Source of the DNA: Willaertia magna
Taxonomy: Eukaryota; Heterolobosea; Eutetramitea; Acrasida; Naegleriidae
Assembly (NCBI GenBank): GCA_902984215.1
Contig: CADWAF010000450.1
Location: 1-15,825 of the forward strand
Length of the DNA stretch: 15,825 bases
Direction: 5' to 3'
Both the position numbers and the translations under genes were made by a program. The notes under the pieces were generated by a model. The model was given only the letters and a program-made list of their open reading frames with translations, ran no database searches and was not told where the DNA came from. This document shows positions 1-7,771 of this stretch, piece after piece. The first letter of the stretch is position 1. Every line of letters starts with the position of its first letter.

Positions 1-1
1 T

Positions 2-2602
2 TTAGCTGTAGACGCAAATATTTTCTTTGCTAATATTAGACCAGAATATAAATGGGGATACTTTTCCAAAACCTTAGTGTATTCTTATACTAAAATTGAA
101 AGACCAGAACATTGTGTTGTATTTTATAATCACAAAACAGGTCAGAAATTTGTCAAATACATTAAGAGATTACTTGCCTTAGAAGCCTCCTCAGATCATT
201 GTGTTTTATTAACAAAGACAGAAACACCTAAGGAATCATATGTGATAATTATATGTAACTCAATAGGCAGTCCTGTAGAAACAAAGTTTCAAGCTGTTGA
301 ACCGAAATTTGTTTCTATGACAAAATACCATGTAATTGTCTCATCAGATTGTAATGTTTATGTATGGAATTATAGACCAAAGCAGAGTGACAGTAATTTA
401 ATAGATGTTTATATTTCTGGGTCTCATAAGAAGAATGATGAAAATCAATATTTATTCAACATAGATGAGAATAAGATTAGAAAAATAGAGGATGAAGCGA
501 AATTAGGAATTACAACTACAAGTGACGCTATATGTTGTATTTTTACAAATGAGAGATTTTTAGTTATTGCTCGAGAATCAGGCATGGTCAATGTTTATTC
601 TTTGTCACAAAGTTTAACTTTTATTGGATCTGCTGACATTCAAACTAGAGCTCAAAAGATTGCTGTGAACAGTGACTGCACAAAGATGTCAGTAATTGAT
701 ATTAATGGGAATTTTAATGTGTTCCAAGTTTCAGCATCTCCACCTTCCCCAGAAAAGAAGAAAAAGAAAAATGCAATAATTATTGAAAAAACTGAACTAG
801 AAAGAAAAGAAGTGTGGGACATGAAATGGTCTGAGGACAATCCTTCGTTATTTGCAATCATGGAGAAAACAAAGATGTATACATTCAGAGATTTAACACC
901 TGAGGAGCCCGTGGTTACATCTGCTTACATGTGTAGATTTAGAAATTTAAAAATTAAGGCTGTATTTCTGGATGATGTAATGTCCAATCCAGATGTTCCT
1001 GGTTCTGACGTAGTAATTACATATGAAACGCGTTCTCTGAGGGATACGAAAGAAATCATAAAAAGTGTTAGTATTAGAGACGCCAATGAATTTGTAAAAC
1101 TAAATCCCCACCCAAGATTATGGAGATTATTGGCAGATGCAGCTTTAAAGGAGTTATCTTTGGACACATCCTATAAATCTTACATTCAATGTGGAGACTA
1201 TCATGGTGTTTACTTTGTAAAACAAGTCAAACAATTAGACAGTGAGGCAAAACAAAAAGCTGAAATAGAAGCTTATTTTCATAACTTAGATGAGGCTGAA
1301 AAGATTTATAGATCTATTGATAGAAAAGATTTAGCCATTGACCTAAGGAAGAGATATGGTGATTGGAAAAAGGTATTAATCCTTGTAAAAGAGATGAATG
1401 GAAGTGATGAGCTTCTTTTAGAGGTTTTCAATCAACTTGGAGACTACTACTCTGAACGTCAACAATGGGAAAGGTCAATACAATTCTATATTAAAAGCAG
1501 AAACTTTGAAAAACTCAGTGAAGCATATTACAGAGTTGAAGATTTTGATTCTTTAGAAAGATTAATAGAAGAATTACCAGAAAATAGCTCATTACTTAGC
1601 AGTATTGGTGATAAGTTGGCTTCAGTTGGGTTGACCACTCAATCTGTTCAAGCATTTTTGAAGGGTGGAAAAACTAAGGGTGCTATTGATGTTTGCGTAG
1701 AGCTGAATCAATGGGATGAGGCTGTAGCATTAGCTGAGAAATATCATGTTTCTGAAATTGAAGATATATTATACAAGTATGCAAACCACTTAGTATCCAA
1801 GGGAAATTTAATAACTGCAATAGAATTATACCAAAAAGCTAATAGAAACACAGAATCTGCTAAGCTTCTCGCAAAATTGGGAGAGGATGCTGGAAAGAAG
1901 ATGATGCACCCACTTAAGGCAAAGAAGTTTTATGTTTTATCAGCATTAGATATTGATCGTTACAAGAGTAGGTTGCTTAGCGATCAAGGATTGAGATTAA
2001 ATCCTAACAAAGCTTTACAAGGAATACTATCTAATGAAAGTACGAACTTTGAAAATCCTTGGAAAGGGGCAGAAGCTTATCACTTCTTTTTACTAGCCCA
2101 ACGTCAATTAACAGAATTTAAGTTGCTAGATTGCTTAAATACCTGCTTAAGATTGATGAACTCTTACGAGGAATATATAGTTCCTAAAGAATTATACTCC
2201 TTACTTGCTCTGATTGGATTTTATTCTAAGGATTTCAAAGTTTGTTCAAAAGCGTTCATAAAACTGGAATCTATGGAATCCTTATCAGAAAAAGAAAGAG
2301 AAAGTTATGAACAGTTAGCTGTTGAAATTTTTAAAGATGGCCCTGTTAATGGAATAGAATTAGAACAAAAACTTTGCCCAACTTGTGGTCACGAGGTTTA
2401 CGATTACGAAACAAGTTGCCTAACATGCAATACATTATTCTATCCTTGTGTGATAACTGGAAGAAACATTTTAGATCAAGATTACTGGACTTGTACTACT
2501 TGCAAGCACAGAACAATAGAGCACGAAATTTACAAATTCCATAATTGTCCATTGTGTCATGCGAGTCTCTCATCAACTTTGCATAATAATGATTTATTTT
2601 AA
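2..2602 (+). CDS. IFT121: Intraflagellar transport protein 121 (WDR35), 5'-truncated by window edge
   Basis: IFT121/WDR35 is a subunit of the IFT-A complex, which carries cargo back along the ciliary axoneme and helps membrane proteins enter the cilium. The frame is open from base 2 with no need for a start inside the window, so about 866 C-terminal residues are seen; the animal protein is near 1,180, so roughly the first quarter lies to the left. Residues 9-22 (FFANIRPEYKWGYF) and the following RPEHCVVFYN and KFVKYIKR stretches match the WDR35 second propeller. The middle is TPR-like helical repeat, with recurring A/Y/W spacing such as NQWDEAVALAEKY. The last 75 residues hold paired cysteines (CPTC, CLTC, CTTC, CPLC), the C-terminal zinc-binding module typical of this family. 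There is no intron in 2.6 kb. The valine at base 77 is internal, not a start. The family assignment is firm; the symbol could equally be written WDR35. Confidence 0.93.
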   Translation, partial: LAVDANIFFANIRPEYKWGYFSKTLVYSYTKIERPEHCVVFYNHKTGQKFVKYIKRLLALEASSDHCVLLTKTETPKESYVIIICNSIGSPVETKFQAVEPKFVSMTKYHVIVSSDCNVYVWNYRPKQSDSNLIDVYISGSHKKNDENQYLFNIDENKIRKIEDEAKLGITTTSDAICCIFTNERFLVIARESGMVNVYSLSQSLTFIGSADIQTRAQKIAVNSDCTKMSVIDINGNFNVFQVSASPPSPEKKKKKNAIIIEKTELERKEVWDMKWSEDNPSLFAIMEKTKMYTFRDLTPEEPVVTSAYMCRFRNLKIKAVFLDDVMSNPDVPGSDVVITYETRSLRDTKEIIKSVSIRDANEFVKLNPHPRLWRLLADAALKELSLDTSYKSYIQCGDYHGVYFVKQVKQLDSEAKQKAEIEAYFHNLDEAEKIYRSIDRKDLAIDLRKRYGDWKKVLILVKEMNGSDELLLEVFNQLGDYYSERQQWERSIQFYIKSRNFEKLSEAYYRVEDFDSLERLIEELPENSSLLSSIGDKLASVGLTTQSVQAFLKGGKTKGAIDVCVELNQWDEAVALAEKYHVSEIEDILYKYANHLVSKGNLITAIELYQKANRNTESAKLLAKLGEDAGKKMMHPLKAKKFYVLSALDIDRYKSRLLSDQGLRLNPNKALQGILSNESTNFENPWKGAEAYHFFLLAQRQLTEFKLLDCLNTCLRLMNSYEEYIVPKELYSLLALIGFYSKDFKVCSKAFIKLESMESLSEKERESYEQLAVEIFKDGPVNGIELEQKLCPTCGHEVYDYETSCLTCNTLFYPCVITGRNILDQDYWTCTTCKHRTIEHEIYKFHNCPLCHASLSSTLHNNDLF

Positions 2603-2759
2603 GTGTAAAAACCTGTAATTATTCAAGTAATACTTCAAAACAAAGCGGTGGGCTATTAGGACAAAACGGGTTGGTTGAAAAATTGTAAAGTTTAATTCGA
2701 AAATCTGGTTTCAATTTAAAGGGAGCACCTGCATGCTAAACGAAACAGTACCAAAAAAA

Positions 2760-3977
2760 ATGTCCAAACGAACTTACCAAGATTTTGTACAGGATATAAC
2801 TGAAAACAACGAGAGAGAATGCGCAGATAAATTTAATTATTTTTTAGAAACTTGTGACAACTATCTCTTCATGACCAAACAATTTAGTGATTTTCTTTTA
2901 CATAACGAAGAAGAGCTTTTTAAAGTACACTATTTATCAACCATTAAAAACAAAGTATCCTCCAAAGTAACTACCAGTGCTTTAAATCTAATAGTTCCTT
3001 CGCTGTTTTTACAATCTAACATTGGAAAGGTTAGTGACTCACATAAAAAATCAAATACTCTTCACTTTATTGTTAAGGCAATGATATTTAGAGAACAAGA
3101 AGAAATGTATACATGCGGCATTCTGTTTGGAGCGTGGCTAGTGAGATACCAAAATCAAACTGGAATTGTAACGGTTGATAAGTATTCTGTGAATAAGGAT
3201 TATAAAACAAGTGAAATAATGCCTAGTTCTATAGCCCACTTGGAGAAAAAGCAAGAATTAATTTATTCAACCGATTTATTCAGAGTTGACAAAAATAATA
3301 ATAACGATCAACATATATTAGATACATTTATTTACAAATTTGCACAATTCTGTTGTATGTGGAATAGTTTAACATCAGATAATAGCAATGTTAATTCTTT
3401 TCATTTCGTTTACTGTGTAATTAAATATTTTGATTTGGAAAGAAATTTAAAGTCTAATGACATTTTAATACCTTTCATTAAAAATATTATTATTGATAAT
3501 AGTTCTACACTATACTATAACCCACCATTAGATTTTATTTTTAAAATGAGAGAGTTAATAAACAAAAAAGGATTTGTTGGAGCTGCATTTTGGGAACATT
3601 TTTATAATCAAATTTGCAGAGAAAACAATATCCCAAAAATTGAATTTGACGATGTACATGATATCGAACAATACATTTTATTTATTGAACATTACTATCC
3701 AGATTATTTACATTTACAACAGTGCAAGGAATCATTAGGGGTATTAAGAAATATTTTAATTTCAAACAAACAAATAATTGAAGAATTTAATTTAAAGTCA
3801 AAAGAATTGTTTAATAATAATCCAAATTATTCAAATGATTCAATTTCTAGAATAAAGTATTTTATTGGCACTGAAGTAGACTCAGTTATTGAGGGAAAGA
3901 CAATCCCACAAGAGTTTAAGGAAAAGGAAAATTTACTTGCAAAATATACAACTGACTATTGTTTTAATCATTTTTAA
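2760..3977 (+). CDS. Orphan protein of about 405 residues, function unknown
   Basis: I do not recognise this protein. It is a continuous frame ending in TAA, and its content looks coding. An in-frame ATG lies 27 bases upstream at 2733, but the ATG at 2760 follows eight A residues with A at -3, as at the other starts in this window, so I prefer 2760. There is no signal peptide and no clear membrane segment. The protein is mixed alpha-helical, rich in Asn, Lys, Phe and Tyr, with scattered Cys (for example CCMW) and a central stretch around FGAWLVRYQNQTG. The 5' half has ordinary GC for the window (18 of 60 bases at 2821-2880) and the 3' half is more AT-rich (12 of 60 at 3481-3540). It follows IFT121 on the same strand after about 157 bases. 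A degraded copy of its last 30 or so codons lies at 7256-7335, so it probably belongs to a gene family or a duplicated segment. Confidence 0.72.
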   Translation: MSKRTYQDFVQDITENNERECADKFNYFLETCDNYLFMTKQFSDFLLHNEEELFKVHYLSTIKNKVSSKVTTSALNLIVPSLFLQSNIGKVSDSHKKSNTLHFIVKAMIFREQEEMYTCGILFGAWLVRYQNQTGIVTVDKYSVNKDYKTSEIMPSSIAHLEKKQELIYSTDLFRVDKNNNNDQHILDTFIYKFAQFCCMWNSLTSDNSNVNSFHFVYCVIKYFDLERNLKSNDILIPFIKNIIIDNSSTLYYNPPLDFIFKMRELINKKGFVGAAFWEHFYNQICRENNIPKIEFDDVHDIEQYILFIEHYYPDYLHLQQCKESLGVLRNILISNKQIIEEFNLKSKELFNNNPNYSNDSISRIKYFIGTEVDSVIEGKTIPQEFKEKENLLAKYTTDYCFNHF

Positions 3978-4042
3978 TAAAAACTTATTCATTACAGTAG
4001 AAACTTTTCAAGTCTGCGCACTTTTTTCACGTGCTTTTTATA

Positions 4043-4066
4043 GACTACCTTTTAGGGTAGGTTGTC
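4043..4066 (+). repeat. Left terminal inverted repeat of the DDE element
   Basis: The first bases after the flanking TA contain TACCTTTTAGGGTA, itself a near-palindrome (TACC/GGTA arms). They pair with 6959-6979 read on the other strand with one gap. Confidence 0.45.
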
Positions 4067-4114
4067 AAAAAGATTAGAGCGAACGTTGGCTGTATTTGGT
4101 AGGTTGTCAAAAAG
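4056..4114 (+). repeat. Two 17-bp direct repeats near the left element end
   Basis: GGTAGGTTGTCAAAAAG occurs exactly at 4056-4072 and again at 4098-4114, a period of 42 bases. Subterminal direct repeats are common transposase-binding sites in DDE elements, so these may be binding sites; that role is inferred. A related GTTGTC motif lies at the right end (6959-6964). Confidence 0.7.
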
Positions 4115-4293
4115 TTTAACGTTTATTAATAAAAATTTGATCGTTAAAAAAAATAAGTACCAAACAAAGCAAAAGTGTTCTGGCCCCTCACCAAATAATA
4201 AAGTGGGAATCAAAAAGGAATCATTGTTGGAGAAGCGTAAGGTAAGTATATAGGGGTTAAACTTTAAAGAACAGATTGCAGGTAAGTTTTTAT

Positions 4294-5419
4294 TTAATTT
4301 AAATTATTAACAATATCGTTGTAATGTACTATACGTTTCCTCACTCTTTGTTGAATATCTTTTAATTCTTTACCCAATTCATGTTTAAAATGATAAATAC
4401 AATGGTAGTAGCAATTCTACACTGTTTTATAGGTTAGTTGCAGCGTATTCGTTAATTAAGGTTTTAAATAATGTATCACTCCTTAAAAAACAAACATTAC
4501 GAATTCTAGTTTTGATAGAATGAAAAATGTTCTCGCAGGGGCTCAGTTCTAGACTGTATCTTGGTAAATAGATTAAACGAATTCCTGTTTTTGTCAACAG
4601 ATCGTGTAGCTCTTCAAATGTAACATAAACACCATAAATGGAAGCATTGTCTAAAATGAAGTAATTTTCTTGAACTAGATGATTTTATTCAATATAGCTT
4701 TTTACAAACTCTAGAAAATCGTATTATGTATTGAAATTTCGTCTGAGCTCATAATATATTGGTGCTTCATTATTCAAAGTAGTTAAAAGTGTCATAGAGA
4801 CACTAGTTTTCAAATCTTTGAGGTTGGTTATTACACAAACATCTTGTCTTTTTGGTCCAATTTCCTTATTGTTGAACATTACTCGGGAAATAAAATGGCT
4901 TTTGTTACAAAACTTAAACTTTTCCCAGTTCACTTATAAGGCTAATACACACATAGCTTGTGTGTATTCAAAGTATTTCCTTATATTATATTTAGTGAAC
5001 TTCAATCTATGCTTGTAGGAGAGTTTTTTGTAACTATAACCATTTACAACAAAGATTTCGCGAATGGTTGATTTAAAATAAAAGATATTGTAGGCAACTA
5101 AAATTGCTTGAAAATCAGAAAGGCTGGTGCAAGGAAATCTTTTAGTATACTTTATTAAAATGTACTCCATGAAGCACTTAGTTCTGGTGGTATACTTGGA
5201 ATATTGGAAACCATCATGTGTATTACTATGAAAAAAAGGATCTGAGGTTTTCTTCTTTCAGTAACAGATAATAAATTCATTACAACTAAGTTTTCTAGCA
5301 AGAGCTCGGTTTGATTTAAGTTTATAGAAGGCAACATTACCTATTCTTCTTTGCAAGTCCAATAATTTGAATTTAATACGTTCTGCTTTTTCCTTTTGCT
5401 TGGTTGTTGCTTTAGTTAT
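4294..5419 (-). pseudogene. DDE transposase pseudogene (IS630/Tc1-mariner type, DD38E spacing)
   Basis: One minus-strand frame runs from 5419 to about 4415 and resumes in a shifted frame to a TAA at 4294-4296, about 375 codons, the usual size for this family. An N-terminal helical region (5419-5000) contains a helix-turn-helix-like stretch (REIFVVNGYSYKKLSYKHR). The catalytic part has LDNASIYG (Asp at 4649-4651) and LPRYSLELSPCENIF (Glu at 4532-4534), 38 residues apart; these match the family pattern DNAxxH...LPxYSPxLNPIE. Where the first catalytic Asp-Glu is expected, the sequence reads FCNKSHF (4901-4906), Asn-Lys instead of Asp-Glu. Premature stops are TGA 5258-5260 and TAA at 4934, 4724, 4685 and 4427. 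The likely start codon is ATA at 5417-5419 after an A-rich run, where ATG would be expected. A frameshift near 4414 precedes the C-terminal tail. The protein cannot be functional as it stands. Confidence 0.85.
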
Positions 5420-5493
5420 TTTTTAAGTTGAACAATATTTTAGCAAGAAATGATTTGGGCGCTAAATTCTGTTGATGGATAAACAACAGAAAA

Positions 5494-6828
5494 ATGTCTC
5501 AACAACAACATCCATCACAAAAACCAATGACACCACTAATTCAACAATTACATAGTAGTGTTAATCTATTTCAACATTTTCCAATGATGTATTCTTAAGT
5601 TCTTCCTTCAATGGGTTTTAGTTATTACGGGTATCTGTACACCTAACTACAACAAGAACATTATGAGTAGGTACCATAACAACAATCAATTCCACAAGTA
5701 AATAGTAAAACTCAAGACAATGCCACCAATTCCACTAATAATGATAGTTCCAACGAAACAAAGTGGAATAGTAGTTTTGTTCATGTTAAAACTTTCTCTC
5801 CTAGTAAAAGAATGAATAAAAAGATTGTTTTCATAGCTAAAAACAACCAAACAACTGTAAGTTATTAATTATTTAATAATATTTATTTATTTATTTAAAT
5901 ATAAATATATATTTATTTATAATTTTAAATTTATTAAAGGTAAGTTTTTTATTATTTAATTATTTATTAATTATAATTAAAAATGAGTAATTATTATATC
6001 CAGTGCCACAAGAAGATCGGATACAATAAAAAAAACTGTAAAGCATTAAGATATAAGGAGTGTAATAGAAATTGTGATTATAAGAGATATTTCATTAGGG
6101 TTTTAGAAAAAAAGAAGGTTAGAGACGAAAAGAAGTTGAAGAATGATGAATAGAGAAAAAGGAAGAAGGAAGTCTCTGTAGAGAAGAAAAGGTTGAGCGA
6201 GGCAAACAAGAAGAAGAAGGAGGAATTGAAGAAGAAAAAGGAGGAATGTAGTTTAAGTTTACAGAGTTTGCCTTTTTGTGTTAATGGTGAAGCAGTTGTA
6301 GGAATTGTAGACGAATATATTCAACAATTGAGTATTGTAGAAACAGTTGAAAGCGTTACTAAAAAGATGGAATTGAACAAGTACTTTCCTAAGAAAAAGA
6401 AGGCAGCTGCTAAAATTACTAATGCTAAAAGCAGCAGTAGAACTACAGTTAAAAGTAGTACTGGTGATATCAGTGGAACTACAGTTGGAAGTAATGGTGA
6501 AGTTAGTGGAATTGTTGAAAATAGTAATGTGACAACAACAATAACTACTAAGGAACAGAGAAATGAGGAAATTAGAGAAGAGTTGAAAAATAACAAGCTG
6601 TCAGATTTAGAAATGCTAAATTACAACGCTAGCTTGTTTAAAAAAACAAAGGATAATAAGACAAATATTATTAGAGATTTGAATGAGAAAGATCCTCAAT
6701 TGATTAGTAGTAGTAGTGAGGAAGAAGAAGATAGTGAAGAAAAGGACGAAGAATGGGATGACATAGATTTAGAAGAAAAGGTCTTTTGTTTAGGAGAAAG
6801 AATAAAAGCTCTCACTAAAGAGCTATAA
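5494..6828 (+). pseudogene. Broken accessory gene of the element: Gln-rich head, Cys-rich patch, coiled coil
   Basis: No known family recognised. Exon 1 (5494-5856) starts at an ATG after AAAA and encodes a Gln/Ser/Asn-rich region. A GTAAGT donor at 5857 and a CAG acceptor at 6001-6003 join it in phase 0 to exon 2 (6004-6828), giving about 395 codons. Exon 2 opens with a Cys/His patch of spacing C-x10-C-x7-C-x3-C, possibly zinc-binding. A Lys/Glu coiled coil (KKKKEELKKKKEE) follows, then a Ser/Thr-rich linker and an acidic tail (SSSSEEEEDSEEKDEEW). Five in-frame stops interrupt it: TAA at 5596, 5644 and 5677, TAG at 5668 and 6151. Each is one C-to-T step from CAA or CAG, and four of them sit in the Gln-rich region. 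The 211-codon frame beginning with TTG at 6193 is only the part after the last stop. It is divergent from the transposase and inside the same terminal repeats, so it may be a DNA-binding partner; that is inference. The 3' part (6154-6828) is uninterrupted and could still be expressed. Confidence 0.6.
5857..6003 (+). other. Predicted intron with an internal AG|GTAAG site
   Basis: GTAAGT at 5857-5862 and CAG at 6001-6003 bound an extremely AT-rich 147-nt stretch, in phase with both exons. Inside it, 5938-5945 reads AG directly followed by GTAAGT, the arrangement of a recursive splice site (a zero-length exon). Splicing is inferred from sequence only. Confidence 0.5.
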
Positions 6829-6870
6829 ATGTTGAAAAAGAAATTGAAATGATTTTTATAGGTAAGTAAC

Positions 6871-6903
6871 CGGTCAGGGTTGGTCGGTGGAAGGAGGGAG
6901 GGC
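6871..6903 (+). other. G-rich tract in an AT-rich setting
   Basis: Seven runs of two or three G lie within 33 bases, just after the accessory gene and an AG|GTAAGT site at 6860-6867. Such a tract could fold as a two-layer G-quadruplex or serve as a protein-binding site; neither is shown. Confidence 0.4.
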
Positions 6904-6958
6904 TATTTTTGTATTTTTGTAATAAATTTTTTTTTATTTAATTTTTATTTCCTTTTTT

Positions 6959-6979
6959 GTTGTCACCTAAAAAGGTAAC
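6959..6979 (-). repeat. Right terminal inverted repeat of the DDE element
   Basis: On the minus strand it begins GTTACCTTTTTAGG directly after the flanking TA (6980-6981) and pairs with the left end at 4043. It has its own ACCT/AGGT palindromic arms, like the left end. Confidence 0.45.
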
Positions 6980-7126
6980 TATTTGTTTTTCGTGTTCAAA
7001 AATTTGTTTTTTTTTTTCGTGCAAAAATTGCGCGAACTTGAAAAATTTCGACTATAGAAAATAAAGAACTAAAATATTTGTTCATTTAATAAAAAACGCA
7101 AAATTAATTCTACTGGTCTTTATTGG

Positions 7127-7247
7127 TTTAGGAAAAGTATAAGCAAATAAATATTCTTTTAATTCATAAATATATCTGTTTTAGAATCAAAATTACAAGT
7201 CAACTGATGACAATGACTATTCAATTCTCTTTTGACGTTTAGTCTTT
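7127..7247 (-). pseudogene. Frameshifted partial copy of the Cys-cluster secreted protein gene
   Basis: This stretch matches 10926-11044, the 3' third of the small secreted-protein gene, with three substitutions and one extra TA (ATATAT here, ATAT there) over about 120 bases. The two-base insertion breaks the reading frame, and the copy has lost the signal peptide, the cysteine cluster and the original stop. At the 7247 side the match ends abruptly and a fragment of another gene begins within about ten bases. The near identity suggests a fairly recent duplication; it cannot encode the parent protein. Confidence 0.82.
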
Positions 7248-7255
7248 AATTTATT

Positions 7256-7335
7256 CTGTAATTGAGGGAAAGGTAAACTTAAGAATTTAAGGAAAGTGAG
7301 AAAGTACTTGTTAAATACACTTCCGACTATATTGA
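7256..7335 (+). pseudogene. Degenerate copy of the 3' end of the orphan gene at 2760-3977
   Basis: From ATTGAGGGAAAG onward this aligns with 3886-3965, the last 30 or so codons of the orphan gene. Shared words include TTTAAGGAAA, and ACTTG and GACTAT at matching distances. By eye about 70% of positions agree, with at least one gap that breaks the frame. It is much more diverged than the neighbouring copy at 7127-7247, so the two pieces have different ages or different constraints. Confidence 0.65.
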
Positions 7336-7771
7336 CACTCAAGTTTTTAAAACCTTAAATTTATAAAGTATCAGTTAATTTTATTAATTTACCACTCCTC
7401 GATAACCATGTTTTTATGTTTTATCAATAATATTTTATCTTGTATTTTGAAAGTGTTATGTATTTGTACAGGACCTTTAAGCCAGTTCCTTGTGTCACTT
7501 TGGAAAAATTAATTTTCTAATGTAAAGGGTTGATCCAATTAAATTAATTTAATTAATACGCACGGTGTAAAAACTATACTTACTACTTATAGTAGCGTTA
7601 ATGAAAGCACACTGTAAAAAGCGACTACTCTGGCATACAAATCTCTTTCTTGAATTTGAATTAAATATTTTGATTTTACTTTCTAATTTTCATCATTAGT
7701 TATAAGTTTTACTCAACAACAGTCAGATGTACATTTAACAAATAAATTTTCCTTTCCTTGCATTGATTTTC
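7336..7771. other. Intergenic stretch with one coding-like remnant
   Basis: No complete gene is seen. On the minus strand a frame of about 40 codons (7389-7511) reads with coding-like content (for example RNWLKGPVQIHNTFKIQDK) and ends in TAA, but it has no start and no neighbouring exon, so it is probably a gene or transposon remnant. A short hairpin (CTACT/AGTAG) lies near 7592. The 3' untranslated region of the cyclin gene must lie at the right side of this stretch. Confidence 0.4.

Larger units (their letters stand above)
4043..6979. mobile_element. Degraded two-gene DDE transposon of the IS630/Tc1-mariner type
   Basis: The element is bounded by TA at 4041-4042 and TA at 6980-6981. The ends match as imperfect inverted repeats: the left reads G-ACTACCTTTT-AGG and the right, on the opposite strand, G-TTACCTTTTTAGG, about 12 matching columns out of 15. 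Inside lie a minus-strand transposase pseudogene (4294-5419) and a divergent plus-strand gene (5494-6828), separated by about 75 bases that presumably hold both promoters. Duplication of TA at the insertion site is the rule for the IS630/Tc1/mariner superfamily, which agrees with the transposase. The element sits 65 bases after the stop of the orphan gene. The transposase call is strong; the exact ends are an inference from short repeats and could be wrong by tens of bases. It is also possible that the plus-strand gene is a host gene caught between two unrelated repeats. Confidence 0.62.

Noticed and set aside
77..2602. Translation start at 77 for IFT121
   Set aside because: The codon is GTG inside the conserved KWGYF...VYSYTK stretch; the frame is open to the window edge.
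3889..4253. Short plus-strand frames around 3889-4077 and 4062-4253
   Set aside because: They overlap the orphan gene end in another frame and the transposon end; no motif or start context supports them.
6321..6596. Minus-strand 91-codon hydrophobic frame
   Set aside because: It is the antisense shadow of the Ser/Thr/Lys-rich linker of the accessory gene.
4294..6828. In-frame TAA/TAG in the element as sense Gln codons (altered genetic code)
   Set aside because: The long conserved genes (IFT121, cyclin, BSDC1-like, DPH7) have no internal TAA or TAG, and most of the intact genes end in TAA. One stop is TGA, and catalytic residues are also changed, so decay explains more.
6193..6828. A separate 211-residue gene starting at 6193
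   Set aside because: The first codon is TTG, and the same frame continues upstream through a single TAG to a splice acceptor at 6003 and a matching exon 1.
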